Origin: Armatimonadota bacterium
Lineage (GTDB): Bacteria > Armatimonadota > HRBIN16
Direction of reading: 5' to 3'
DNA length: 64,000 nt
Assembly: GCA_026003175.1 (NCBI GenBank)
Contig: BPGT01000001.1
Span: 658,839-722,838, forward strand
In this document: positions 16,312-25,108 of the stretch, piece after piece
How positions within the stretch are numbered: position 1 is the first letter of the stretch
Layout: every line of letters starts with the position of its first letter
The notes under the pieces: generated by a model
What the model saw: only the letters and a program-made list of their open reading frames with translations
The model's database searches: none
What the model was told of the DNA's origin: nothing
Position numbers and translations under genes: made by a program

Positions 16312-18402
16312 CTATGGTAAGAGCTTCGCCCAGTCAGGCTCGATGAACACGAAATGCGTGCGTCCATCCCGCCGCAGGAAGATACGGGTGACCTTCGGAC
16401 GCTCCCGCACCACACGCGCCATCACCTGCTCGAAGGCGTGCGTATCGGCAACGGGTAAGCCGTTAATACTCAGTATCAGGTCATCGGCACGTAGCCCAGC
16501 CAGGTTTGCCCATCCGCCCATCGTGCACTCTACCACCAGCACGCCCTGCTGATCGCGGTTCCAACGGTTTTCCATGCGGTCTAGCATAGTGATGTCGCGC
16601 ACCACGAACTCGAACTCCTTCTGGCGCACCCTTCTGACGTCTTCACCAGAAGCGGGGGTCTCCTCTAGCGTGACAGAGACCTTCTGCGTTTTTCCACTGC
16701 GCAGGATGGTCAACTCCACCTGTTCTCCTACGGACATGTCCTCGATAATCCGACGCAGTTCATCGGCATCTTGCGGGCGCGAGGCTTCCAGCTCGGTATC
16801 GTTCACGGCGAGGATGATGTCGCCGGTGCGCAATCCTGCCTTGCCTGCCTCGGTCCATGGGTAGACTTCAGTGATTCGAAAGCCTCGAGCCTCTTGCGCC
16901 CCCACAGCTTTGGCGATGTCCGGTGTTACGACCTGGGTCTTGACCCCCAGCCAGGGCTTTGCCAGCTCGCCGCCCATCGTGTCGGGAGGTGGCGTGCTCA
17001 GCTTCGCGACGGTAACAAGGTGCTCCTCGCCGCGACGGAAGTGCACAATCGCTTCTCCACCGTTCTTTACCGCTATGCCAATCGCTTTGCGCAAAGCGGT
17101 CAGGTTGGGAGTGGCGACTCCGTTGACCGAGGTGATGATATCGCTTCGCTTCAGGTTGGGACGCGCGCTGTCGAAAGGATAGCCCGGGCGCACGCCCGTT
17201 ACCAGCACGCCCTGCTGTGTAGCCAGTTTTCGCGCCACCACCATCGCGCGGGTGATGTCTTGTGCGGTAATGCCCGCCTCGCGAAACTCCTCCTCGTCGC
17301 CTCGGGAGCGTTCCCACTGCGCCGTCACGGCGGTTACCGTGCGCTGTTTGCCCCCGCGCAGCAGGCGAATGGTGATTTTTTTGCCCACCGGCAGGGAAGC
17401 CATTTTCTGGTAGAAGAGGGGTATCTCTTCGAAGAAGCGGGCGTTCGTCGCCTTGCCGTCAATGGACAGGATAATATCGCCGGGCTGGATGCCTGCTTTT
17501 TGTGCGGGCGAGCCGGGGAATATCGATGAGACCAGCACACCCGTTTTGCGCCCCAGTTTCTCTACCGGCAGGACCGTCACCCCCAGCCAGCCGCGCTGGA
17601 TGCGCCCCGTTTTCAGCACCTGCTGCAATACCTGTCGGGCGAGGTTGGATGGAATGGCAAAACCCATGCCGCTGCCACCCAGCTCGTTGATGCCTACCAC
17701 CTCGCCGCTGAGGCTTACCAGCGGTCCGCCGGAGTTGCCGGGCAGTATCAGTGCGTCGTGCTGAATCCATCGAGTAAGCAGACCGGTGCTTTCGCCTTCG
17801 TCCAGCTCTATCTCTTCTATCTCCGTTTGTGTGAAGTCGGTGAACACACGCCGTGTGTTGGAGACGATGCCCAGTGTGGCGGATGAGGAGAGCATCAGCG
17901 GGTTGCCCATCGCCAGCACGTATTCACCGACCTTCAGCGCGTCGGAGTTGCCCAGCGTTGCGTAGGGGAAACGGCGTTTGGGGGCGGCGCGCAGCTTCAG
18001 GATGCTCAGGTCGGTCAACGGATCATGCGCCACAACGGTGGCTTCCAGCGTTTCGCCGGTGGTGAGGGAACAGGTGATGCGGGTGGAGTTGCCCGCTACG
18101 TGATAGTTAGTGAGCACATGTCCTTGAGGCGTGACGATGACCCCGCTTCCCCCGGATGGCGAACGTTGGGCGCGCCCCTCGCTGAAATAGCGCGTGACCG
18201 CCAGGATATTCACCACCGCCGGGTAAACCTTGTCGCGGGCGCGCTCGATATCGCGCCGGAGGGCATCCGGGTATGCCCGCTGGGCGGAAGCGACAGGTAG
18301 CATGTTGAACAGATGGAGGAAGCACAGAACAACCAGGATGACGTGGCAGGCTCTTCTAAAGATGCTGTGACAGCGTCTGAAGGTGTTGAAGTTGGCTCTC
18401 AT
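16312..18402 (-). CDS. HtrA/DegP-type serine protease with four PDZ-like domains
   Basis: A hydrophobic N-terminal segment (about 18-40, ending in VASAQ) directs export. The protease domain keeps all three catalytic residues: H101 (TNYHVAG), D131 (LTDLSILKL) and S224 (GNSGGPLV). Four PDZ-like domains follow, near residues 265-350 (SPAQKAGIQPGDIILSIDG), 390-460 (LKRSDIITSVNG), 470-565 (AGLRTGDIILAVND) and 610-690 (AGLRADDLILSING). DegP has two, so this is an extended form, 696 residues long. The start overlaps the stop of the upstream methyltransferase as ATGA (18399-18402), an unexpected coupling of a protease to a restriction-modification operon. It likely acts in the cell envelope on misfolded proteins. 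Confidence 0.88.
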   Translation of the reverse strand: MRANFNTFRRCHSIFRRACHVILVVLCFLHLFNMLPVASAQRAYPDALRRDIERARDKVYPAVVNILAVTRYFSEGRAQRSPSGGSGVIVTPQGHVLTNYHVAGNSTRITCSLTTGETLEATVVAHDPLTDLSILKLRAAPKRRFPYATLGNSDALKVGEYVLAMGNPLMLSSSATLGIVSNTRRVFTDFTQTEIEEIELDEGESTGLLTRWIQHDALILPGNSGGPLVSLSGEVVGINELGGSGMGFAIPSNLARQVLQQVLKTGRIQRGWLGVTVLPVEKLGRKTGVLVSSIFPGSPAQKAGIQPGDIILSIDGKATNARFFEEIPLFYQKMASLPVGKKITIRLLRGGKQRTVTAVTAQWERSRGDEEEFREAGITAQDITRAMVVARKLATQQGVLVTGVRPGYPFDSARPNLKRSDIITSVNGVATPNLTALRKAIGIAVKNGGEAIVHFRRGEEHLVTVAKLSTPPPDTMGGELAKPWLGVKTQVVTPDIAKAVGAQEARGFRITEVYPWTEAGKAGLRTGDIILAVNDTELEASRPQDADELRRIIEDMSVGEQVELTILRSGKTQKVSVTLEETPASGEDVRRVRQKEFEFVVRDITMLDRMENRWNRDQQGVLVVECTMGGWANLAGLRADDLILSINGLPVADTHAFEQVMARVVRERPKVTRIFLRRDGRTHFVFIEPDWAKLLP

Positions 18403-20204
18403 CGTCCCATCACCAGTACTGTTTCGTAGTAGGCATCGAGCGACCGGGGGCGCGCTACCGCATTTTGTTTATTCAGTTCGACGTGAATAACCTTTTCCAC
18501 TTCTAAACCGTTTACCTGCGCTAACTCCGACACGATATCCGCATTGTCGAGGACTCGAACCACCTCTCGTGATTTGTATCGGTAGAAAGTATGCTGGCGA
18601 GCGATGACCATGGCACATCGTCCGCCTGGGCGCAGCACTCTCCGGATTTCGCGCAGGGACCTGGCGAGGTCAGCGAAGTAGCTTGCAGTAGCTGATGCCT
18701 TGACTTGTCTGGTCTCATCAGATGCCATCCAAGTCACTGCTTCGCACGCCTTGGGCGGCAGTCCACTGAGGTCGCCATTACGTTGCACCGAGCCTATTAG
18801 CATCCGTTCGCGCTCTTCAATTTCGTCTGTACGGATAATGCCTAATGCCACCATTGCTAGCGCTTTGCTCTTCAGGTAATTCTCCCGCCCGGAGGATGCC
18901 GGCATGTAGGGAGGACTGGTGATGACTAGGTCAAAAGTTCCATCTTCAAAGGGCAGATGACGAGCATCTCCGATTCGTACCTCTGAGGCGGGCAAACGGA
19001 GCCTAGCGGTATCTTTCAACCACGCCCAAATAACCACAGTCTTAGCAAGGTACTCTAAGTTATTCTGAAAGGTATCAATGATCCGTCCTTGAGTAATGTT
19101 CAGTGAGAACCGTCCATATCCTAATCCTAAGAAGCGGAATTTAAACTTGCGTGAGATTGCGTCGCTCAGGGCAACCTTGAGCGGAATGGAGTACTCATCT
19201 GTAATCGTCTCTATTGCCGACAACGACATGGCAATATCATCTTGCAGCTCTTCTTGTATCTCGATAGGTATCCGCCTAGTAAGAAATGAGGGAACCGCAA
19301 TATAGCTTGCTTGCCTTTCGCGTACATGGAAGAGGGATAGCTGTTTTGAACGCAATACATCAATGTAGTCCATGACCGTCTGTATCTTTTCTATTAGTGT
19401 CTCTGGACCACTCCGCAATAGAAACACTTTCGCTGATGCAATCATTGCTGAAAGTGGGTCAATGTCTATGCCGACAGAGGGCGCGCCCATTACTGAGGCT
19501 TCCGTGAGGGATGTGCCGCTACCTACATAAGGGTCAAGTAGATAGGGAGCCTCGCATGAGCCAAAAGTGTTTATCAAGGCACGTACCATTCGAGGAAAGA
19601 ACTTGGCTTTATAGACGTGAAGCCCATGGAAGAGATGCCCAGTCGTCAGCCGAGCATTCAGTACCTGTTCTGCCACGCTGTCCCATCGGTCCGGACTCTT
19701 GCCTTCCACAACCATCTGCAGGACTCTGGCGATAGTCTGTACCGCCTCGTTGGGAGTTGTGGCTCGCTTCGCGGCTATGTCTGACCACTCAGCGACTGTG
19801 TTGTGGGGTACAAGGCGAAAGAGTGTCTTGCCATTTTCGAACCGCAGACGTACGAAAGAGCCAGGGACTGTGGTGAACATCTGTACTATCGCGCTGTGGT
19901 CTGCTGTGTTTGTGTACCCAACCACGATATCCACAAACGACAGCCTTCGGAAAAGTAGACCAGGGTTCAACGTGTCGACGACGGCGCGGTATCCGACCAC
20001 AGTTCCTTTACGGTAATATTTCAAGTCTACGGGACATAGAATATCTTGGTGAACCAATCCTTCCAGTTCCCCGTGATTGATGGGGGTTAATGGACAGCCT
20101 AACAGGTGCCCTGTCTCCATTTCCGCCAGCTGGAGATCGCTTTCCAGCTCGATGTTGCTTCTCAATTTGATTATCAACGTCCATATGTGTTTTGATATAC
20201 ACAT
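18399..20204 (-). CDS. DNA methyltransferase (N4-cytosine/N6-adenine amino-type)
   Basis: The 601-residue protein has HVYKAKFFPRMVRALI (residues 197-211), a motif I DPYVGSGTS (224-232) with GIDIDPLSAMIAS, and motif IV TSPPYM (429-434). Motif I precedes motif IV, separated by about 195 residues, so target recognition probably lies in the N-terminus or between the motifs. It is an amino-methyltransferase; the base and site cannot be read. A putative nuclease gene ends 3 bases upstream, so the two form a restriction-modification pair. By eye, this region is AT-richer than its neighbours, which suggests acquisition by transfer. The end overlaps the HtrA gene by four bases. Confidence 0.85.
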   Translation of the reverse strand: MCISKHIWTLIIKLRSNIELESDLQLAEMETGHLLGCPLTPINHGELEGLVHQDILCPVDLKYYRKGTVVGYRAVVDTLNPGLLFRRLSFVDIVVGYTNTADHSAIVQMFTTVPGSFVRLRFENGKTLFRLVPHNTVAEWSDIAAKRATTPNEAVQTIARVLQMVVEGKSPDRWDSVAEQVLNARLTTGHLFHGLHVYKAKFFPRMVRALINTFGSCEAPYLLDPYVGSGTSLTEASVMGAPSVGIDIDPLSAMIASAKVFLLRSGPETLIEKIQTVMDYIDVLRSKQLSLFHVRERQASYIAVPSFLTRRIPIEIQEELQDDIAMSLSAIETITDEYSIPLKVALSDAISRKFKFRFLGLGYGRFSLNITQGRIIDTFQNNLEYLAKTVVIWAWLKDTARLRLPASEVRIGDARHLPFEDGTFDLVITSPPYMPASSGRENYLKSKALAMVALGIIRTDEIEERERMLIGSVQRNGDLSGLPPKACEAVTWMASDETRQVKASATASYFADLARSLREIRRVLRPGGRCAMVIARQHTFYRYKSREVVRVLDNADIVSELAQVNGLEVEKVIHVELNKQNAVARPRSLDAYYETVLVMGR

Positions 20205-20207
20205 TGC

Positions 20208-21482
20208 CTAGGTCTCTCCTAATCTGTCCAGCAAAGCTTCTAGACCGAAGCCATCGCTCAAGGACCGATCCCGAAAGTGTGGTTGCGTGAAGGTGAAAAC
20301 GGCATCGTACAATCTGACAAGGTCCGCTGCTCGAACCTTTTTCCAGTCAGGGTCGCCTGCGTCCATCAGGTGCTGTTCATACGTCCATGTAATATCTTCT
20401 AACCCCGACAAGTAATCTTGGTGATGGCGAGCGGCGTGGATGTTCCCGCATAGAACAATCTTCACTGCTTTCTTCGCGCACCGCTTGGCAAAATGCTCGC
20501 CGAGTTTAAGCACCTGATAGACACCTTTCTTGATATCATCTGTTCGGTCAATCCCCGGCAGGTTTTTGGAGTCGTCGACTTGTCCACCACAGCCGAATGT
20601 CAACCACCTCAAAGAATCATCGTCGCTCTGCGCCCACTTGTGCCGATAGGCGTGATACAGACGCCGCCAAAACTGGATGACGCTCCACAGTGTATCCTTA
20701 TCCTGAGCATAGGATTTGGTGAACTTACGTATGGGAAAACCTCTTTCTTTACGTTTACCGAGCTTGAGAAGGATAGGGTTATCGTTCGGGATGTAGAGAG
20801 AAATTTCCCTATCTAACGGTAGCGTTGTAATCACATGCTCCGAAATGTTCTCGAGCCTATCGTTTTGCCCTCTCCGCTGTAACTCTTGTGGTAACAATAT
20901 GGCAAGAGGAAAAGCGACAAGTGGAGAAGCCTTGACTTCACATAAGGCAATGCTTTCGCTGGAAACGAGTAACGTATCGACGTCCAAAATCTGTCGCTTC
21001 ATCTGATATATCTGCCATTGGCGGTTCGTTTTCTCGACCAAGGCGGCCAGCATTGCGCTGAGCGTCTTCGCCGCGATATGTCCGATGGTGCCTGAACCAG
21101 GCTTGTGCGACTGTTTGAGCAAAACCTTGCGTCCCAACCGAGCGCAGCGAGGGCAAGCGCGTACGTACGGGTAAAAAAGCACAGCAGGTTCGCACTTGTT
21201 GGAAGGCGGACAATAAACCCAATGGATATCAGCAGCTAGCTTAGCGTATTCCAAGCTGACACACAGATCGAAAAGCGCAGCTAACGCTTCTCCTAATTGC
21301 TCAGGTGTGGATATATTTCCATCCTTCACCATGTCTGATAGCGTGGAAACAAAGGTATGTACCAGATTTCGGAACTCGGCATCATCCGAGGCCGGCACGA
21401 CTCTACCGTGCCAGATTGCCTCGAGTTCATCCCGTATCTTGCAGTCGTAAACGCAACTCAGACAAGGCAGAAGGTTGTTCAT
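20208..21482 (-). CDS. Putative restriction endonuclease with PD-(D/E)xK-like motif
   Basis: I do not recognise a named family. The 424-residue protein has Cys clusters that could bind zinc (C7, C10, C14, then C91/C97 and C110/C113). A candidate nuclease core is DVDTLLVSSESIALCEVK, with D167 or D169 followed by E182-V-K184, the spacing expected of PD-(D/E)xK enzymes. A preceding GSGTIGHIAAKT may belong to the same fold. It sits 3 bases upstream of a DNA methyltransferase on the same strand, and that context is the main reason for the call. Base composition is AT-richer than the neighbours. The start is an ATG at 21482 on the edge of a divergent intergenic region. Confidence 0.65.
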   Translation of the reverse strand: MNNLLPCLSCVYDCKIRDELEAIWHGRVVPASDDAEFRNLVHTFVSTLSDMVKDGNISTPEQLGEALAALFDLCVSLEYAKLAADIHWVYCPPSNKCEPAVLFYPYVRACPRCARLGRKVLLKQSHKPGSGTIGHIAAKTLSAMLAALVEKTNRQWQIYQMKRQILDVDTLLVSSESIALCEVKASPLVAFPLAILLPQELQRRGQNDRLENISEHVITTLPLDREISLYIPNDNPILLKLGKRKERGFPIRKFTKSYAQDKDTLWSVIQFWRRLYHAYRHKWAQSDDDSLRWLTFGCGGQVDDSKNLPGIDRTDDIKKGVYQVLKLGEHFAKRCAKKAVKIVLCGNIHAARHHQDYLSGLEDITWTYEQHLMDAGDPDWKKVRAADLVRLYDAVFTFTQPHFRDRSLSDGFGLEALLDRLGET

Positions 21483-21613
21483 CTGTTTCTTGAGACAGCC
21501 TACGAATCTACCTTAACTATTCTCCACCATTCCCACCTTTCCCTTTCCCCGCAAAGGATTTTACCACGCATGAAGCTAAGCATGAAGCAAAGCAACGACC
21601 GCAGGAGGTAGAG

Positions 21614-22666
21614 ATGGACTTCGACCTGTTGAAACGGCTTTGTGAGACACCAGGCATTCCTGGCAAGGAAGACCCCATCCGCGAGGTGGTCAAAGAGGCG
21701 CTGGCTCCGTTGGTGGATAGCATCGAGGTGGATGTGATGGGCAACGTGGTGGGCGTGAAGCGGGGCAACAGCGCGCGCAAGGTGATGCTGGCAGCGCACA
21801 TGGACGAAATCGGCTTCATGGTACGATACATCGACGATAAGGGTTTTGTACGCCTGCAGCCGCTGGGAGGGTTTGACGCGCGTCAGCTTTTTGCGCAGCG
21901 CGTGCTGGTGCATACCCGCAAGGGCGAGGTGTTGCATGGGGTGCTGGCATACTCCACCAAACCCGCGCACATGCTCACGCCCGAGGAGATGAACCGGGCG
22001 CCACAGATAGAGAGTTTCTTCGTGGACCTGGGCATGAGTGCCGAGCAGGTGAAGGAGAAGGTGTCTGTGGGCGATATGGTGACGATGGACCGCACGACCG
22101 AATCGTGCGGGGACACCTTCTTCGGCAAGGCGATGGATGACCGTGTGGGCGTGTTCGTGATGATTGAAGCCATGCGCTTGTTGAAGGACAGGCGCACGGA
22201 GGCAGACATCTACGCCGTTGCCACCACGCAGGAGGAGGTGGGCTTGCGCGGAGCTACAACGGCCGCTTACGCCATAGAACCCGATATCGGCATCGCGCTG
22301 GATGTGACACTGGCGAACGACTATCCGGGTCCCTCCGACACCGAGATGGTCACGAAGCTCGGGCAGGGGGTTGCCATCAAGATTATGGACGGCAGCCTGA
22401 TATGCCATCCGAAGCTGGTAGAGCACTTCCGCGAGATTGCCGAGCGCGAGCAAATCCCATACCAAATGGAGATTCTGCCTCGCGGCGGCACCGACGCAGG
22501 TGCACTGCAGCGCAGTCGCTCGGGTACGGTGAGCATTACTATCAGCGTGCCCACGCGCTATGTGCACACGGTCAACGAGATGGTGCACCGCAAAGATGTA
22601 GAAGCGGCAGCCACGCTGGTAGCACGCTATCTCGAGGAGGCGCATGCCAGGGACTATCGGTACTGA
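21614..22666 (+). CDS. M42-family metallo-aminopeptidase
   Basis: Family M42 enzymes (FrvX/YsdC/TET type) are di-zinc or di-cobalt aminopeptidases that assemble into large shells and digest short peptides. Visible motifs are LAAHMDEIGFMV (first metal His-Asp), GKAMDDRVGVFVMIEA (bridging Asp), TTQEEVGLRGA (catalytic and metal Glu), ALDVTLANDYPG, and PRGGTDAGALQ with STVSITISVPTRYVHT-like C-terminus carrying the last His. Its 350 residues are typical. A strong AGGAGGTAGAG site precedes the ATG. It is transcribed divergently from the restriction-modification operon and seems monocistronic. Confidence 0.92.
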   Translation: MDFDLLKRLCETPGIPGKEDPIREVVKEALAPLVDSIEVDVMGNVVGVKRGNSARKVMLAAHMDEIGFMVRYIDDKGFVRLQPLGGFDARQLFAQRVLVHTRKGEVLHGVLAYSTKPAHMLTPEEMNRAPQIESFFVDLGMSAEQVKEKVSVGDMVTMDRTTESCGDTFFGKAMDDRVGVFVMIEAMRLLKDRRTEADIYAVATTQEEVGLRGATTAAYAIEPDIGIALDVTLANDYPGPSDTEMVTKLGQGVAIKIMDGSLICHPKLVEHFREIAEREQIPYQMEILPRGGTDAGALQRSRSGTVSITISVPTRYVHTVNEMVHRKDVEAAATLVARYLEEAHARDYRY

Positions 22667-22669
22667 GAT

Positions 22670-22699
22670 GAGGGGCGCGAGGGCTCCCCGCGCCCTCTC
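22670..22699. terminator. GC-rich hairpin between convergent genes
   Basis: An imperfect long stem, GAGGGGCGCGAGGG paired with CCCCGCGCCCTCTC around a two-base loop, fills the short gap between the M42 gene and the convergent metzincin-like gene. No T-run follows on either strand, so it is a probable but not canonical bidirectional terminator. Confidence 0.45.
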
Positions 22700-22710
22700 G
22701 CGATCAGGGT

Positions 22711-23949
22711 CTACTTTCGCCGTGCGAGCGTGCGTCTGCGCATTGCGCCCGCCAACCCCAACAGCCCCGTGCTGAAGAGGACCAGCGTTGATGCATCAGG
22801 TACGGGTGTGCCGGAGATGGAGAGGAACAACCCCTGCTGTCCCGAACCGGGACCGGCATACTGCGCGACGAACTGCGCAGGTACCTGCATACGCAGGAAG
22901 TCGTTCGTTGTGTCCAGACTGAACGGGACGTCCAGAGCAAGCCACTCTCCCATCGAAGGCTCGTAGAAGAAGGGGCGTAACGTGGTCTCGATGATGGGTG
23001 TCCATTTCGGATCCCTGATGTCGATGAGCCAACCCTCGCCTTCCATGCCATCCTCGTAAGGGACGAAGACGTCGAAGAATGAGTCGATATTAACCTGCGG
23101 TATCTGCTCTGTGCTGATGTGTACCCCTTTGACCATCCGCTCTAAGCCGACAGGCACGTTCAGCGGGTTGGGCATAGAGTGGAACTCGGTGGCACTGAAC
23201 ACCAGCTCGTTGTCCGCCGTGAACATGTTATTGGGGATGTCTATCTCTGCGTTCAGGGCAAGCGGGGCAAAGGGGAGTTCGTCGGGGAAGCCCAGCACCT
23301 CCAGATGCGCATCTTTGTTGGGACCAACAGGAGCTTGCGCTTTGCGGATGGGTGCGGTAGAGGACTTATTCGCCTCATTCTTATCGTCCTGTGAGATGGT
23401 GGTCACGTCGTCGTCCTTGGTGTCGCCTCCCTGAGGGTCCTTGATCTTGCCTGTTTTGCTGCGCGTGCCTCCCTGGTGCGTCAGGCGCAGGGTGTGGCTC
23501 AGCTCGTGTTTCATCGTGCTCACAGGGTTTTTCTTGTCATCGTCGTTAAACCCCCATCCCTTCTTGAAGTCCGGGTCGATGACTACCGAACGCTTCGTGA
23601 CCTCACGGTTTTTGTCGATGTTGTCGAAAGTGGTGTGCGCACCACCTCCTCCCGACTTGCCGGTTTTGATTTCGATGTCGTGATCGCTGGCTGTGCCCTC
23701 CTCGAATTCCCAACCTGTGTCTGCTTTGACACTGTTCCAGTTGTCCATCGCCTCCTTGACGATGTCCTTGAGTTTCTTCCCACCGAACTCTTTGTTGGCG
23801 TCGGCGGCGTTGACGTGTACCTTCAGCTTGCGCTTCTGGCCTTTCCAGTCCCACGTGTCGTTGATGCCAGCGAAGGACGGGAAGACGAAAGTGCACACTA
23901 CCGCCAGCATGGCGATAACGTACAGGACTGCACGAACACGGGTTCCCAT
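22711..23949 (-). CDS. Secreted metzincin-like protein with PEP-CTERM-like anchor
   Basis: I use the ATG at 23949, preceded by TAAGGAGGCTC, giving 412 residues with an N-terminal signal segment (VLYVIAMLAVVCTFVFPSFA). H148-E-L-S-H152-T-L-R-L-T-H158 fits the HExxHxxGxxH zinc site of metzincins except that Arg replaces the usual Gly. The C-terminus, VPDASTLVLFSTGLLGLAGAMRRRTLARRK, has the layout of a PEP-CTERM sorting signal: a short Pro motif, a transmembrane helix and a basic tail, but with PDAS in place of PEP. Between them lies a long segment with no recognised domain. A cell-surface protease, or a protein that kept only the metal site, is inferred. Confidence 0.68.
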   Translation of the reverse strand: MGTRVRAVLYVIAMLAVVCTFVFPSFAGINDTWDWKGQKRKLKVHVNAADANKEFGGKKLKDIVKEAMDNWNSVKADTGWEFEEGTASDHDIEIKTGKSGGGGAHTTFDNIDKNREVTKRSVVIDPDFKKGWGFNDDDKKNPVSTMKHELSHTLRLTHQGGTRSKTGKIKDPQGGDTKDDDVTTISQDDKNEANKSSTAPIRKAQAPVGPNKDAHLEVLGFPDELPFAPLALNAEIDIPNNMFTADNELVFSATEFHSMPNPLNVPVGLERMVKGVHISTEQIPQVNIDSFFDVFVPYEDGMEGEGWLIDIRDPKWTPIIETTLRPFFYEPSMGEWLALDVPFSLDTTNDFLRMQVPAQFVAQYAGPGSGQQGLFLSISGTPVPDASTLVLFSTGLLGLAGAMRRRTLARRK

Positions 23950-24116
23950 TGCAAGAGCCTCCTTAGAGATTTGCTCTGCTGCAGGCTTTGTGCAAAACAC
24001 CAGCAGTAGAGGATGTTTTTTTCCATAACTATATACTGCAAGAATCGTACCACTCATGCGATTTTTGCGGATATTTCAACAAAATTTTAGAAAATTACTG
24101 GTTGCGAAGGTATTTT

Positions 24117-24527
24117 CTATCTTATGCTGCTATCTTCTGTGTCTCCAGCTGCCGCCTTCGCCAGCCTGTCCGCAATCTGGTTCCGTGAACGGGGGATATG
24201 TTGCACGCTCGCGCTCTTGAATAGCCTCAGCAGTGCTCTGGCGCGGTGGAAAAGGGGTTGCAGGTGGGGGGAGTGTACACCATACAGCCCGTTGATCTGC
24301 CGCGCCAGCAGCTCACTATCGGTGTACACCTCTACGGTATCTGCACCCAACGCACGTGCCTCCTCCAGCGCGCGAATCAGCGCACGGTATTCAGCAACGT
24401 TGTTGGTGGTCTCCCCGATGGATTCGCTAATCTCTTTCAGCGGTTCGCCAGTGTCGTTGCACAACAGCACGCCGATACCCGCCTTGCCCGGGTTGCCGCG
24501 CGATGCGCCGTCGATGTACAGTTTCAT
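24117..24527 (-). CDS. rnhA: Ribonuclease HI-family protein
   Basis: RNase HI cleaves RNA in RNA-DNA hybrids. The 136-residue protein shows the family start MKLYIDGASRGNPGKAGIG (first catalytic Asp), NNVAEYRALIRALEEA (Glu), VYTDSELLARQING (Asp), and a C-terminal IPRSRNQIADRLAKAA (last Asp). This is the short bacterial/archaeal form without a hybrid-binding domain. It overlaps the stop of the upstream HD gene as ATGA, so the two are co-translated. Confidence 0.9.
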   Translation of the reverse strand: MKLYIDGASRGNPGKAGIGVLLCNDTGEPLKEISESIGETTNNVAEYRALIRALEEARALGADTVEVYTDSELLARQINGLYGVHSPHLQPLFHRARALLRLFKSASVQHIPRSRNQIADRLAKAAAGDTEDSSIR

Positions 24528-25075
24528 AGTCCCAGCTTATCCGCGATAGTGGACATAGCGTTTATAACGTTTTGCACGTGCTCGTCGAACGGCACCCCGA
24601 TCTCCTCTGCCCCTTTGAGCAACTCCTCGCGGCTGACCGCTCGTGCAAAGGCTTTGTCTTTCATCTTTTTGCGCACCGCCGCCACATCTACCTCTGCCAG
24701 CTTTTTGTTCGGGCGCACCAGCGCGACCGCCGTTACGAAACCCGTCAGATCATCGCAGGCGAAAAGAGTGTGTTCCATGCGCGTCTGGCGGGGAATACCT
24801 GTGTGGTCGGCGTGTGCCCCGACGGCACGAATCACCTCTTCGGGGTAACCCTTCTGCCTCAATATCTGCATGCCCACAAAGGGGTGTTCTTCCAGCGAAG
24901 GGTGCTGTTCATAGTCTAGGTCGTGCAGCAATCCGGTGATGCCCCAGAGTTGCTCGTCTTCGCCCCAGAGCCGGGCGTAGTAGCGCATACACGCCTCCAC
25001 TGCAAGCGCGTGGCGGCGCAGGTTCTCGGATTGCGTGTATTCACAGAGTAAAGCCCATGCTTGCTCGCGGTTCAA
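24524..25075 (-). CDS. HD-domain protein, putative phosphohydrolase
   Basis: I choose the TTG at 25075 because GAGGAGG lies 5-6 bases upstream; a TTG at 25105 is in frame but would place that site inside the gene. An HD motif is visible in GITGLLHDLDYEQHP, with HPFVGMQILRQKGYPEEVIRAVGAHADHTG carrying further His/Asp ligands. Proteins of this size (183 residues) are annotated as HDIG-type metal-dependent hydrolases, often acting on nucleotides, but the substrate is unknown. Its stop overlaps the start of the RNase HI gene, suggesting a shared role in nucleic-acid turnover. Confidence 0.85.
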   Translation of the reverse strand: MNREQAWALLCEYTQSENLRRHALAVEACMRYYARLWGEDEQLWGITGLLHDLDYEQHPSLEEHPFVGMQILRQKGYPEEVIRAVGAHADHTGIPRQTRMEHTLFACDDLTGFVTAVALVRPNKKLAEVDVAAVRKKMKDKAFARAVSREELLKGAEEIGVPFDEHVQNVINAMSTIADKLGL

Positions 25076-25108
25076 AGTGTACCTCCTCTTTTTTGTCTTG
25101 CGCAAAGA

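Noticed and set aside
18551-18561. A GGTTCGAGTCC-like string on the minus strand, resembling a tRNA T-loop
   Set aside because: It lies inside the methyltransferase coding sequence (REVVRVLDNADI) and no cloverleaf arms were found around it.
18399-20204. The methyltransferase as the missing DISARM methylase (DrmMI/DrmMII)
   Set aside because: It is about 13 kb from drmABC, on the other strand, and directly follows its own nuclease-like gene, so it is better read as part of a separate restriction-modification pair.
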